Of a stretch of 64,000 bases of DNA, positions 45,601 through 54,838 are shown one piece after another. Every line of letters begins with the position of its first letter. The stretch's first letter is position 1. A program made the position numbers and the translations under genes. The stretch is from Xenorhabdus beddingii. Its GTDB lineage: Bacteria; Pseudomonadota; Gammaproteobacteria; Enterobacterales; Enterobacteriaceae. The notes beneath the pieces were generated by a model. It was given only the letters and a program-made list of their open reading frames with translations. It was not told the DNA's origin and ran no database searches. The stretch spans positions 1 to 64,000 of the forward strand of contig NZ_MUBK01000010.1 of the NCBI RefSeq assembly GCF_002127545.1, read 5' to 3'.

Positions 45601-48600
45601 CTGGGGCGGGATGAAATTGGTATTGATGATGACTTTTTCCATTTAGGGGGCGATTCTATTTCCGTTATCCGCCTGATTTCAGAAATGCGTCGCCAACAGT
45701 TGCCATGCAGCACCAAGCTATTACATCAATATCGCTCTATCTCCAAACTGGCAGAACAGTTAGTAGAGAAAAAACCGTTGTCAGGGACAAGCGAAACCCA
45801 AATGCTGCCTGCCGAACAGGGCATATTGCAGGGTGATTTTCCCCTGCATCCTATTCAGCATTGGTTTTTCGAACAGGCATTTTCTCACGCCAGCCACTGG
45901 AATCAGGCTTTCCTGATCCGGGTTCCGCCTTTGATGCCGCAAAAATTAGAGACTGCGATTCAGGCATTAACAGAACGGCACGATATGCTGCGAGCCGGTT
46001 TTTCTGCTGCCAGACACCAACACTATTGGGATCTCACGCAGCGGGCAGCCACTGCGCTGGAAATTTGTCATTATGATCAATTGAGCGAAAGCGAGTTCAA
46101 TCATTGTCTGGATGCCTGGCAAAGTGATTTCGATATCGTCAATGGCCCGCTGTGGCGTTTTGCCTATATTGATGGCTATCCCGATGGTTCAGCGCGTATT
46201 TATTGTGCCCTGCATCACCTGATTGTTGATGCCGTATCATGGCGCATTTTGCTGGATGATTTAAAACAGCTTTATCATAGAGATGCTTATCATGGAGACG
46301 TGCTCGGTCCGAAAACTGCCAGCTATCGGCAATGGCAGGCTGCCCTGGCAGAACACATGCCTCACTTTGAGTCTCAACGTGAATTCTGGCAACAACAGTG
46401 TGTTGCACAATATGACTACCGTCCGTTGCTGGAGACCCACCACACCCGCCAATTCCTGTGGCAAACGCTGGCGTCACCGGCCAGTATCCACCTGCTGAAT
46501 GTGACCCGTGGGGCGGCGACCTTCAAGCCCAATGAAGTCTTGTTGACTGCCCTGTTGCATACACTGGAGCATTTCAGCGGACGCTCAAATCACACGTTGC
46601 TATTGGAAGGACATGGCCGCCAACTTCCAGCCATTCAGTTAGATGTTGGCCGGACTTTGGGCTGGTTTACTGCCCTGTATCCCCTGCATTTTTCTGCCCA
46701 TGGTGAAAAAACCATTTCTTTGCAGCAAGTCCACGCAACGCTGGCCAATGTACCGGATGCAGGGATGGCATACGGCGCCCTACGCAGCACGCTTTCCTTG
46801 CCTTATCCGGCGGTTGTGTTCAATTATCTGGGGCAGTTGCAGGCGCATGAGTCACCGGAACAGGGGAGTGACTGGCAAATCACGGCCGAACAAGCGGGTC
46901 AGACAGTCCACCCCGGTAATCTGGATCGCGGTTTACTGACCCTTAACATCTGGTTTATCGGCCAAAATCTGCACTATCGCTGGGACGGTTTGTTGAGCCA
47001 AACACAGATGGCTCAGTTAAACCAACATTTCCAGAATGCCTTGGTATCAGTCATCGATCATATTGCCTCGTCTAGCGATACCACTCTTACCGGAACAATT
47101 CTTACCGGGACAATTCTTACCGATACCGTCCTGCCAGACAGGGATTGCGGGGTTGATGCGGCTTTACTGGCAAGACTGCCAGCAGGATTAGAACCGATTT
47201 GGGTCTATCCGGCCAATAGCCTGCAACAAGGGTTTATTCACCATCACCTAAGCCATCCGCATAATTCAATCTACCATTTTCAATTTATCTTGGATTACGC
47301 ACAGCCCATCGAACCGCGTCATTACCGCAAGGCTTGGCTCTGCGCACAACAAAAATATCCTATATTGCGCACGGGCTTTGACTGGCAGGGAACGCCTCAG
47401 CAAATTGTGTTCCAACATGCTGAACTGTCATGGCAATACCATGACCTCAGTACCCATTCCGATCAGGAACAAGCACTGGCTGAACTCAGCCACCAGCAAA
47501 ACAATCAGCCTTTCGACCTGCGTCAACCTGAATTGATGCGGGTTTGTCTGGTCAGGCTGGCAGCGGATCGATACAGCCTGATTTGTACCAGTCACCATAT
47601 TATTATCGATGGTTGGAGTAATCAGATCTTGCTGGAGTACGTTCACCGCGTTTATCAACAATTACATGATCAACAATTGCATGATCAACAACGACAGGCA
47701 GGCCAATCGCCGGATATCGACAACGATACCGCTTATCTGGCGACTCAGCGTTATTACGCCAGCCATGCAGAAGAGTGCCGCAACCACTGGCAGCAACTCG
47801 GTATCGAGCATTGGGAGAGCACCGATATTTCTCTGTTATTGAATGCCCCGGACAAGGGAGCATCAGAAGTTCAGGCAGCCGTGCATCACACATTACCTGA
47901 TGCGGTTGCTTTGTCATTGCAGGAAACCGCCCGCAATCACGGACTGACACTCAATATCATGTTGCAATTCGCCTGGCACAAGTTACTGCACCTGTTTAGC
48001 CAACAAACTCAAACGATTGTCGGTATCACCTTGTCTGGCCGCAATCATCCGGTTTCAGGGATAGAAAACAGTGTCGGTCTGTTTATCAATACTTTACCCC
48101 TTTCCATGGATTGGGAGCCGCAACTGACCTGCCTGCAACAGCTTCGCACTCTTCATCAACGCATGATTGATTTGGAGACTTACAGCTATCAACCTCTGGC
48201 GGAATTGCCATTCAGGGGGGAAAAACTGTTCCAAACCCTGTTTGTCTATGAAAACTACCCGACAACCGAACTGGGCACCATGCAGGCCAGCTTAAGAGCC
48301 GCTAAGGGGGATACCGACTATCCGCTGAACCTGATTGCCGAAGGTGATGTAGAACAAGGTCTGAGGCTTTCTCTGGCTTACAAACCCAGTTGCCTTGATG
48401 CCGAGCGGGGCAATGCCATTCTGGAGATGTTAAGTCTATTGTTGGCTCGCCTGCCTTCCCATCTCCATTACCCACACCAACGGTTGTCAGCGCTGAGTGA
48501 TGAGCGGCGCAGACAACTCTTAGAAGAGTGGGCTTTTGCCGCGTCAGGATCTGAAACATGGGAACCCTGTACGCTGCACGGCTTGCTGGCAAAACAAGCG

Positions 48601-51600
48601 CGGCTGACCCCGCAACTTCCCGCATTAATGGATGATCACCGGACGCTGAGCTATCAAGAGCTGGATGATATTTCATCACGTTATGCGGTTCAGCTCCGTG
48701 TCCTGTACCGCCATCGTTTCCAGCGTGAACTGGAGCCGGGTGAACTGATTGGCCTGTGCTGCAAGCGCAGCATCGATATGATTGTCGCACTGCTGACCAT
48801 TCTAAAATCGGGTGCGGCTTATGTCCCGATGGATACCAAATCCCCCACAGAAAGGCTGGATTACATCCTGCAAGACAGCAAGATGAGTCTGGTACTGACT
48901 GAACCGGATCTGGCATCCCTGTTTGAGCGCCCCAATCTGCAACGGCTTTACCTGAGCGAGCTGGCGGAAGCGGCACCTATTGACGATATCGGGTCGCTTC
49001 TGCCACAAGTGGAGCCCGATCAACTGGCCTATGTGATTTACACCTCCGGCACGACAGGCAAGCCAAAGGGAACCCTGATAGAACACCGGGGCACGGCAAG
49101 CATGGCGCGCAGCCTGCTCTCCAGAATGGGTTTGGGAGCGGCGCAACCCGGCCTTCGCTTCCTGCAATTTTCTTCCCTTGTCTTTGATGCCCATTTGATG
49201 GAGAGCTTCCCGGCATTTGTCGGTGGTCACACTCTAGTCGTAGCCTCTGACGCACAACGTTATGATTTGCAGGAACTGCAAACATTGTTGCAGAAGCGGC
49301 AAATGAGTTATGCCATGTTGCCTCCGGCATTGCTCAAACTTAAGCCAACCCTGCCGGATAGTCTGCAATGGCTGGCGATCGGCGGTGAAGCGGTATCTCA
49401 GGATGTATTGGATCACTATGCCGCACAGGGACGCAACGTGTTCAACTGTTACGGCCCAACCGAAGACAGTGTGTGTGCCACCGTTAACCCCTATCGTTAT
49501 AATGGTGCCACCAATATCGGCAGGCCATTGGCCCAGAATGGCGCCTATGTGCTGGATACCCACCTGCAACCCCTGCCTGTCGGCGTGCCGGGTGAGTTAT
49601 TCCTGTCAGGCATCGGCTTGTCCCGGGGTTATCTGAACCAACCCGTATTGAGTCAGGAAAAATTTATTGCTAATCCATACCAGCAGCACCCTGATCATCC
49701 GCGCTTATATCGCACCGGCGATATTGTGCGCTGGCTGGATGACGGTTCATTGGAGTACCTTGGCCGCAATGACAGTCAGGTGAAAATTCGCGGACATCGG
49801 ATCGAACTTGGCGAAATTGAGAGTGTACTCGCCACGGTAGCCGGTGTTGATCAGGCGGTCGCCATCATTCATGGCAAGGAATCGCCCCGAATCGTTTGTT
49901 ACTATACGTCAACCCGTGGGGTGGAACCCGCCGAAATCCGGCAATCACTCACTCAAATGTTGCCTAACTATATGCAGCCCAGTGCCTTGATTCCGCTGCC
50001 CCTGATCCCGATGACCATCAATGGCAAGCTGGATCGTCGTAAGTTTCCGGCCCCTGCCTTTACGGATTTACAGCAGGGATATTCCCCCGCAGAAACCCCT
50101 CTGCAACAGCAATGCTGCGATATCTGGGCAGAATTGTTGCCCTCTGAACGTATCGGTATCGACGATAACTTTTTCCAACTGGGCGGCAATTCCATCATGG
50201 CGATTCAGTTGAGTAACCGTCTCAGTCAGGCATTGCAACGCCAGATCCCCCTGGCTGCACTGAATCAGCATCCTACCGTCAGATCGCTGTGCACTTTCTT
50301 GTCCAGCCACACAGAACAACTTGACGCAATCCCCAAAGCCGATTTGCAACGCAGCGTGCTGTCCTTTTCACAAATGCGGCTCTGGTTCATTGAAACGCTG
50401 ATGCAGGAAAATAATATCTATCATATCCCGCTATTATTCAGTCTGCGGGCGGATACCCAAATGGACAGTTTTGTCCGCAGCCTGCAGGCCGTCGTCTGCC
50501 GCCATCAGGTATTGCGCTGTACTTTTGGGCAAAACGAGGATCTTGAGGACAGTGATAAGGGCGCGTTTTTCCTGCAAGCCCATGATGAAATGTTGCAGGT
50601 TCCCCGCGTTGAAGTACAGGCCGATGCGTGGTGCGATTTCTTGCATCAGGAGATTTTCCGCATCTTTGATTTGCGCCATGAATACCCCATCAGGGCTAAA
50701 CTATTGCAACGCATTGAAGCCGATGGGCAAGTTTCCCATTTCTGCCTGATCAACATTCATCACATCAGTTTTGATGGTTGGTCGCTGAATGTCTTGTTGA
50801 AGGAATTAGCCGAGTTTTATGCCGCAGAATTGAACCAACGTCCACCGGCATTACCTCCGCTGCCTATTCAATATACAGATTATGCCGTCTGGCAACAGCA
50901 ATTGTTGTCGGGCGATAAACTGGAACCCCTAAAACAGTTTTGGCTACAACAGTTGCAGAACAGCGCCCAATTGGCACTTCCCTGTGACTATCCCCGCCCC
51001 GATATTTTTGACCACCAGGGTCACACCATAACCTTTTCTCTCGCGCCAGCATTGAGTCACTCCCTGCGGCAACTGGCACGCCAATTGGGTGTCACCTTAC
51101 ATGCCGTCTTGTTGACCGGGGTGAATTTCTTGCTGGTCAGGTATTGCGGTCAGCACGACATTATCGTCGGCAGCCCCATCGCCAATCGTTCACATCCACA
51201 GTTGGAACCGCTGATTGGCATGTTTGTCAATATGTTGGTGCTGCGCAATCAGATAGCGCCCGACTGGAGTGTGACTGAACAAATCCGTCAGGTCTCCGCC
51301 AATACCATGACCAGCCAGCAACATCAGGATATGCCGTTTGAGAAACTGGTTGAGTTCCTGAACTTGAAACGTGATCTATCACGCCATCCGCTGTTTCAGG
51401 TCTCTTTCTCGCTGGAACAAAAAGCGCATGAGATTGATGCCCCCTTCACCCTACAGAGTCTGGTGGATGAGTATGATGTTGCCAAATTTGATCTCGGTTT
51501 CTATTTTGAAGACGGTCATGAAGCCCTGTCTGGTAGTCTCAACTATGCCACTGCGCTGTTTGCACCAGACACGATGAATGGAATGATCAAACAGTTACAA

Positions 51601-54180
51601 AATATATTGATGCAGATGGTGGCGCATCCTGAGCAAGGGGTGAAAAACATCAGCCTCTATTCACCGGAAGAGAGAATGGCATTACTGAAACCGCCCATGG
51701 AAAGGCAAGATCCGGCTCTCTACCGCCATCCGCTGTATCAGGGGATCCTCGATTGGGCTAAACAGTACCCCAATGATATCGCATTAATTGATGCCATCGG
51801 CCAATGCAGCTACGCACAACTGCTCCAGTCTGCCCAGCGATTGGCGGCACAAATCCATCAACACCCTTGCAATCAGTCAGAACTGATTGCGGTTCAGATC
51901 AGCAAAGGGCGGGCGCAAATCATCGCGGTTCTGGCGATTTTACTGGCGGGGCGGGCTTATGTGCCGATGGATATCTCCTGGCCTCAATCGCGTTGCCTGA
52001 AAATTATGGAGCAAACCGGGGCACAATGGGTCATCAGTACCAAACCGTGGGCAACAAAAGCCTATGGCACCCTCCAACTTGCTCCTGACGGAAGCGCCCT
52101 GCACTTGCCGGCGCCGGAACCGATGCCACTCCCTGTTCCTATCCGCTGTGACAGTCTGGCGTATGTGATTTTCACGTCCGGCTCTACCGGAACACCGAAA
52201 GGCGTGGCTATCCGCCATGACACCGCGAATAACACCTTGATGGACATCAACCGTAAGTTGAACATCGGGCGGGGAGATACTTTGCTGGCACTCAATGCCC
52301 TGTGCTTTGATCTGTCGGTTTATGACATCTTCGGTATTTTGGGGGCGGGAGGAAAGCTGGTTATTCCTGACGAAGCACAGCGATATCAACCTGATGTCTT
52401 GTTGAGCCTGATCCATGAACACCACGTCACTCTCTGGAATGCCGCCCCCGCGTTGTTCGAGCTACTCTTGCAGGAAGTGGAAAGCCGGCCAAAACTGCCT
52501 ATCGTTGCAATGGACAGAGTACTGTTATCCGGTGATTGGGTTCCCGTTAACCATATACCGCGTTGCCGTGACTGGCTGCCGGGCTGCCGTATCTTCACCG
52601 GCGGTGGTGTCACCGAAGCCTCAGTCTGGTCGATTTTATTCGAAGTCCCCCCCGGCGCCAGCTATAGCCAGAGCATTCCTTATGGTAAAGCGTTAGCCAA
52701 TCAGGTTTTCCTGATCTTGGATAGTGATCTGGAGCCTGTGCCCGCTCAAGCCATCGGGGAAATGTATATCAGTGGCATCGGCTTGGCGATAGGTTACTAT
52801 CAAGACCCGATCCGCACGGAAGAACGCTTCATCCAGCACCCGATCAGTGGTGAGCGCATGTATCGCACGGGCGACTTGGGTCGCTGGCTGCCGGATGGCA
52901 ATATTGAATTCTTAGGCCGGGCAGATAGTCAGGTTAAAATTAATGGCTACCGGGTTGAGCTGGGGGAAATTGAAAATACGCTGATGGCCGTGGCAGGTAT
53001 CCGCCAGTGTGCATTGGTCAAAATCAGGGGATCATCGGATAGTCTGGCCGCGTATTATGTCAGTGATGAGTCTGTTGATGAAACTGATTTACGCCAGCAG
53101 CTCGCCCAAACACTACCACCGTATATGGTGCCGTCTGTGTTAGTGCAACTGCCTGAACTACCGCTGAATTCCAGTGGCAAAATCGACCGCAAACAACTGT
53201 CGGCACTCCATCACTTCGCGCCAAAACAGCATCACTATCAAGCGCCGCAAACGGAACAGGAGCAACAACTCTGTCAGCTCTGGCAGCAAAAACTGGGTCT
53301 GGAGCACGTTGGCGTCAACGATGACTTTTTTGAATGTGGCGGCACGTCCATTCTGGCAATCCCGGTCTGCCAACAGATGTCCGCTTTGCTGGGACAATCA
53401 ATCCCGGTGATGGAACTGTTTAAACAACGTAACATCCGGGGCATTCTGGGCAGCCTTGAATATCGATTGGTACAGCCGCTGAACAAAAAATCAACCCAAG
53501 AAACCTTGTGGATGATCCATCCCGCAATGGCAGGATGCGAAGTATATTTGGATCTTGCCAACACGCTGGAAGGTCAAATGCATTGTCTGGGAGTTGATAA
53601 TTACAATCTGTACCATCGGCCGTTAATCACTTCATTGCATGATATTGCCCGCTTCTATCTGGAACAGATGGAGCGCTATCAGCCGTTGACACAAGGGCCA
53701 GTCCATATTTTGGGCTGGTCAATGGGTGGATTGATTGCGCTGGAGATCGCCGCTCAACTGGAAGCAAGGGGGATCACAGACATCCATCTCTATTTACTCG
53801 ACAGTTTCTATCGGGTCAGCTTAAGTTCCATGCACCCGAGCTGGCGGCAAATGTTGTTGCAGGAGTTGGGGCTGGAAGGCGATGCCGCAGCACGGGCACT
53901 GGAGGCTGGCCCGGCGGACGACACCATTTGCCAAAGTGAGCTTTCCCAACATTTGCAACACAGTCAGGTCACCCTGTTCAAAGCCACCCGGCAGCCGAAA
54001 CTCCATACCCAGTTCACTCAGCAGGGAATGACATCGGCGGCAGAGGCAATGTCTGCCAGTGACAACCATATAGGGCAAGTCTGCCAACATCTGTCCGTCA
54101 TCCCCCTGCTTTGTGATCACCACGATATTATCGAGCAGCAGCCACAGATTATTGAGGGAGTGTTAGAAATGGCAGATTAG
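42655..54180 (+). CDS. Three-module non-ribosomal peptide synthetase (C-A-T-E-C-A-T-C-A-T-TE)
   Basis: The 3841-residue enzyme reads, in order: a first condensation domain (HHIAVDG at about 124); A1 (YTSGTTGRPKG at 616, FDAHVFE at 663); T1 (LGGDSIS, Ser1001); an epimerisation domain (HHLIVDAVSWRIL at 1187, RTLGWFTALYPLHF); C2 (HHIIIDGWS at 1647); A2 (YTSGTTGKPKG at 2129, FDAHLME at 2177); T2 (LGGNSIM, Ser2513); C3 (HHISFDGWS at 2702); A3 (FTSGSTGTPKG at 3173, FDLSVYD at 3218); T3 (GGTSILA, Ser3565); and a thioesterase (GWSMGG, Ser3689, with LLDSF and CDHHDII). It should release a tripeptide, D-aa1-L-aa2-L-aa3, with an N-terminal acyl or aryl group if C1 is a starter domain. Pocket residues read by eye are DAFILGAVCK, DAMMAGCVCK and DLYNLSGVWK; the third is close to the cysteine code DLYNLSLIWK, the first two are not recognised. 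The start at 42655 follows AAGGAAG. Three linkers carry 15-bp tandem repeats. Next downstream is a flavin halogenase. Confidence 0.93.
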   Translation: MDNILASPFTHLFWNEWTLDPDSFKYNMVIDQTIHGDLDKDRLGRSLRELINQYPLLKSRLDEENGELYWKPCPDLENPLIIFDNEEKLRQFALSPFDLKQGPLIRFGLFPQAEKQFQLVIVLHHIAVDGESTEEFYHAISDLYNQQPLRHSPLTLEQIAEKFAQSRRKVAILEEHHPEQFWKTCLDGMNASNSLPYLFAPALPAQTLPSQTSPAQIKDEQELTGEYRFSLSLKEWQRLKHSLRHTTPFLIFKTLWAALIAQYSPDKKAHISYPLALTGSESLSVGAQINTAIFPLQLDDSASFASLYQHTLSYTSSLKAAPGLRFSSWPIFQVLRATPVCQLNVALSQAHLKDICLQLEGCEVSYNHRFNNDLANSELVLEYQQQDDQWSFRIRYLLDRFHPTQIAVLGEQFQQLLVNALTEPDKPLRQFPFLSPAQSRMLLEFGQQGKAGEIPATTLYERFQQQAKRHPQRLALIDNQRQLSYAELEQRSNQLAHLIQKRYQQATGQSLSPDTLLPICLNRGVDMVVAMLAIMKAGAAYLPLDPQIPSQRLAYILTDSQSRLAITQQAHQARLREHGQDLTLLALDNPKEDYRDQPDCSPESAAGPRSLAYAIYTSGTTGRPKGTLLEHRGVLTMLGGLHSVLIQDTRCPQRWLQFASLAFDAHVFETFISLCFGHTLVIASEEERHDLDLLIKLIEQYQVEGTILPPTLLKTKPALPAKLQTILVGGESTPQAILDHYTLQGRRLFNAYGPTEASVCATMHRYQGNGDSDRNIGQPFPGIHAYVLDDQLQLVPMGMCGELYLSGPVLAREYLGQPELTAQAFITNPFAQHADDQRLYRTGDQARWLPNGELEYLGRRDFQVKIRGHRVELAEIEQAFIAASGVSQCTAQVRGQDRSHIVVYYVSDITLNEDHLRRTLPLSLPDYMMPSTFVQLETLPMTINGKLDATALPEPDYKQSHHFYRAASTELEHKLQTIWQRILGRDEIGIDDDFFHLGGDSISVIRLISEMRRQQLPCSTKLLHQYRSISKLAEQLVEKKPLSGTSETQMLPAEQGILQGDFPLHPIQHWFFEQAFSHASHWNQAFLIRVPPLMPQKLETAIQALTERHDMLRAGFSAARHQHYWDLTQRAATALEICHYDQLSESEFNHCLDAWQSDFDIVNGPLWRFAYIDGYPDGSARIYCALHHLIVDAVSWRILLDDLKQLYHRDAYHGDVLGPKTASYRQWQAALAEHMPHFESQREFWQQQCVAQYDYRPLLETHHTRQFLWQTLASPASIHLLNVTRGAATFKPNEVLLTALLHTLEHFSGRSNHTLLLEGHGRQLPAIQLDVGRTLGWFTALYPLHFSAHGEKTISLQQVHATLANVPDAGMAYGALRSTLSLPYPAVVFNYLGQLQAHESPEQGSDWQITAEQAGQTVHPGNLDRGLLTLNIWFIGQNLHYRWDGLLSQTQMAQLNQHFQNALVSVIDHIASSSDTTLTGTILTGTILTDTVLPDRDCGVDAALLARLPAGLEPIWVYPANSLQQGFIHHHLSHPHNSIYHFQFILDYAQPIEPRHYRKAWLCAQQKYPILRTGFDWQGTPQQIVFQHAELSWQYHDLSTHSDQEQALAELSHQQNNQPFDLRQPELMRVCLVRLAADRYSLICTSHHIIIDGWSNQILLEYVHRVYQQLHDQQLHDQQRQAGQSPDIDNDTAYLATQRYYASHAEECRNHWQQLGIEHWESTDISLLLNAPDKGASEVQAAVHHTLPDAVALSLQETARNHGLTLNIMLQFAWHKLLHLFSQQTQTIVGITLSGRNHPVSGIENSVGLFINTLPLSMDWEPQLTCLQQLRTLHQRMIDLETYSYQPLAELPFRGEKLFQTLFVYENYPTTELGTMQASLRAAKGDTDYPLNLIAEGDVEQGLRLSLAYKPSCLDAERGNAILEMLSLLLARLPSHLHYPHQRLSALSDERRRQLLEEWAFAASGSETWEPCTLHGLLAKQARLTPQLPALMDDHRTLSYQELDDISSRYAVQLRVLYRHRFQRELEPGELIGLCCKRSIDMIVALLTILKSGAAYVPMDTKSPTERLDYILQDSKMSLVLTEPDLASLFERPNLQRLYLSELAEAAPIDDIGSLLPQVEPDQLAYVIYTSGTTGKPKGTLIEHRGTASMARSLLSRMGLGAAQPGLRFLQFSSLVFDAHLMESFPAFVGGHTLVVASDAQRYDLQELQTLLQKRQMSYAMLPPALLKLKPTLPDSLQWLAIGGEAVSQDVLDHYAAQGRNVFNCYGPTEDSVCATVNPYRYNGATNIGRPLAQNGAYVLDTHLQPLPVGVPGELFLSGIGLSRGYLNQPVLSQEKFIANPYQQHPDHPRLYRTGDIVRWLDDGSLEYLGRNDSQVKIRGHRIELGEIESVLATVAGVDQAVAIIHGKESPRIVCYYTSTRGVEPAEIRQSLTQMLPNYMQPSALIPLPLIPMTINGKLDRRKFPAPAFTDLQQGYSPAETPLQQQCCDIWAELLPSERIGIDDNFFQLGGNSIMAIQLSNRLSQALQRQIPLAALNQHPTVRSLCTFLSSHTEQLDAIPKADLQRSVLSFSQMRLWFIETLMQENNIYHIPLLFSLRADTQMDSFVRSLQAVVCRHQVLRCTFGQNEDLEDSDKGAFFLQAHDEMLQVPRVEVQADAWCDFLHQEIFRIFDLRHEYPIRAKLLQRIEADGQVSHFCLINIHHISFDGWSLNVLLKELAEFYAAELNQRPPALPPLPIQYTDYAVWQQQLLSGDKLEPLKQFWLQQLQNSAQLALPCDYPRPDIFDHQGHTITFSLAPALSHSLRQLARQLGVTLHAVLLTGVNFLLVRYCGQHDIIVGSPIANRSHPQLEPLIGMFVNMLVLRNQIAPDWSVTEQIRQVSANTMTSQQHQDMPFEKLVEFLNLKRDLSRHPLFQVSFSLEQKAHEIDAPFTLQSLVDEYDVAKFDLGFYFEDGHEALSGSLNYATALFAPDTMNGMIKQLQNILMQMVAHPEQGVKNISLYSPEERMALLKPPMERQDPALYRHPLYQGILDWAKQYPNDIALIDAIGQCSYAQLLQSAQRLAAQIHQHPCNQSELIAVQISKGRAQIIAVLAILLAGRAYVPMDISWPQSRCLKIMEQTGAQWVISTKPWATKAYGTLQLAPDGSALHLPAPEPMPLPVPIRCDSLAYVIFTSGSTGTPKGVAIRHDTANNTLMDINRKLNIGRGDTLLALNALCFDLSVYDIFGILGAGGKLVIPDEAQRYQPDVLLSLIHEHHVTLWNAAPALFELLLQEVESRPKLPIVAMDRVLLSGDWVPVNHIPRCRDWLPGCRIFTGGGVTEASVWSILFEVPPGASYSQSIPYGKALANQVFLILDSDLEPVPAQAIGEMYISGIGLAIGYYQDPIRTEERFIQHPISGERMYRTGDLGRWLPDGNIEFLGRADSQVKINGYRVELGEIENTLMAVAGIRQCALVKIRGSSDSLAAYYVSDESVDETDLRQQLAQTLPPYMVPSVLVQLPELPLNSSGKIDRKQLSALHHFAPKQHHYQAPQTEQEQQLCQLWQQKLGLEHVGVNDDFFECGGTSILAIPVCQQMSALLGQSIPVMELFKQRNIRGILGSLEYRLVQPLNKKSTQETLWMIHPAMAGCEVYLDLANTLEGQMHCLGVDNYNLYHRPLITSLHDIARFYLEQMERYQPLTQGPVHILGWSMGGLIALEIAAQLEARGITDIHLYLLDSFYRVSLSSMHPSWRQMLLQELGLEGDAAARALEAGPADDTICQSELSQHLQHSQVTLFKATRQPKLHTQFTQQGMTSAAEAMSASDNHIGQVCQHLSVIPLLCDHHDIIEQQPQIIEGVLEMAD
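43261..43305 (+). repeat. 15-bp tandem repeat in the first NRPS C domain
   Basis: The units ttacctgcacaaaca, ttaccttcacaaaca and tcacctgcacaaata encode LPAQT, LPSQT and SPAQI in a loop between the two lobes of the first condensation domain. Confidence 0.85.
47086..47130 (+). repeat. 15-bp tandem repeat in the NRPS E-C2 linker
   Basis: The units cttaccggaacaatt, cttaccgggacaatt and cttaccgataccgtc encode LTGTI, LTGTI and LTDTV in the linker between the epimerisation domain and C2. Confidence 0.85.
47656..47700 (+). repeat. 15-bp tandem repeat in NRPS C2
   Basis: The units caacaattacatgat and caacaattgcatgat, followed by a diverged caacaacgacaggca, encode QQLHD, QQLHD and QQRQA after the HHIIIDGWS motif of C2. 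Confidence 0.85.
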
Positions 54181-54217
54181 ATCCGTTTGTTGGATTGAAT
54201 GAATTTGTTGTAGGAAA

Positions 54218-54260
54218 AAGGCGCAATTTTTTGGGATATAACACCGATTAATTGCGCCTT
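54218..54260. terminator. Candidate hairpin after the NRPS
   Basis: Eleven perfect base pairs (AAGGCGCAATT / AATTGCGCCTT) with a 21-nt loop. The T-stretch needed for termination follows on the minus strand, so its direction is uncertain. Confidence 0.4.
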
Positions 54261-54643
54261 AGGCTCCTATTCCCAATCGGAAAAAATACACGATGAAGTG
54301 ATCGGGACTTTCATTGAGCGTGAATGCAGGGTATCTTTGGTTTCAATGTCAATCATAAATAAAAATTACAATAATTTATAATACGTTGCCACAACAATCA
54401 TAAAGTCCACCAAATGAAGTTTACAGCTTGTGACAAGGCTGATATTATCATTCTTACTTTAATTTATGTAAAAAAGACCTTATTAAAGGGATTTCTAACT
54501 ATATAAATTTACGTATATTTTAAATAGTGAAATTCATACATTTTATTGATATTAAACATAATCAATGCGTACTCCCACAGTCAAGTGGACACCTCATTAA
54601 TATATTAGTGTAATCATAATCTTATAAAACATAGCGTTAATAC

Positions 54644-54670
54644 AAATAAGTTTTCATAATAGTGACACAC
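54644..54670 (+). repeat. 27-bp direct repeat, left copy
   Basis: The segment contains AAGTTTTCATAATAGTGACA and matches the copy at 57406-57432 with one mismatch over 27 bp. The two copies have the same orientation and bracket the halogenase and SDR genes. Confidence 0.8.
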
Positions 54671-54838
54671 TGAAATTCCGGAAACCCCTTATTCTCCTCA
54701 GTGTGGGGAGTCAGTCAGTGTCCTACAATTTTGGAATTTCATTTATATTCAAAAAATTAATTGTGAAAAATAAAAGTTAAAGGGTTTGTTTTTCATTAAT
54801 ATTCTTTTATCTGCGTATCTATTATAAATAGAGGTCAC

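Larger units (their letters stand above)
54181..54838. other. Spacer between NRPS and halogenase genes
   Basis: A hairpin with arms AAGGCGCAATT (54218) and AATTGCGCCTT (54250) follows the NRPS stop; the T-run is on the minus-strand side, so it is a doubtful NRPS terminator. Around 54575-54600 the bases AGTCAAGTGGACACCTCATT resemble an insertion-sequence end, and a 27-bp repeat lies at 54644. The spacer suggests that the halogenase has its own promoter. Confidence 0.45.

Noticed and set aside
20859-47700. Short regularly spaced repeats as a CRISPR array
   Set aside because: Units are directly adjacent, differ from site to site and lie in frame inside genes; there are no spacers and no cas genes.
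52062-52425. Antisense frames within the NRPS A3 domain
   Set aside because: They are by-products of the codon use of the NRPS; no independent start signals are present.
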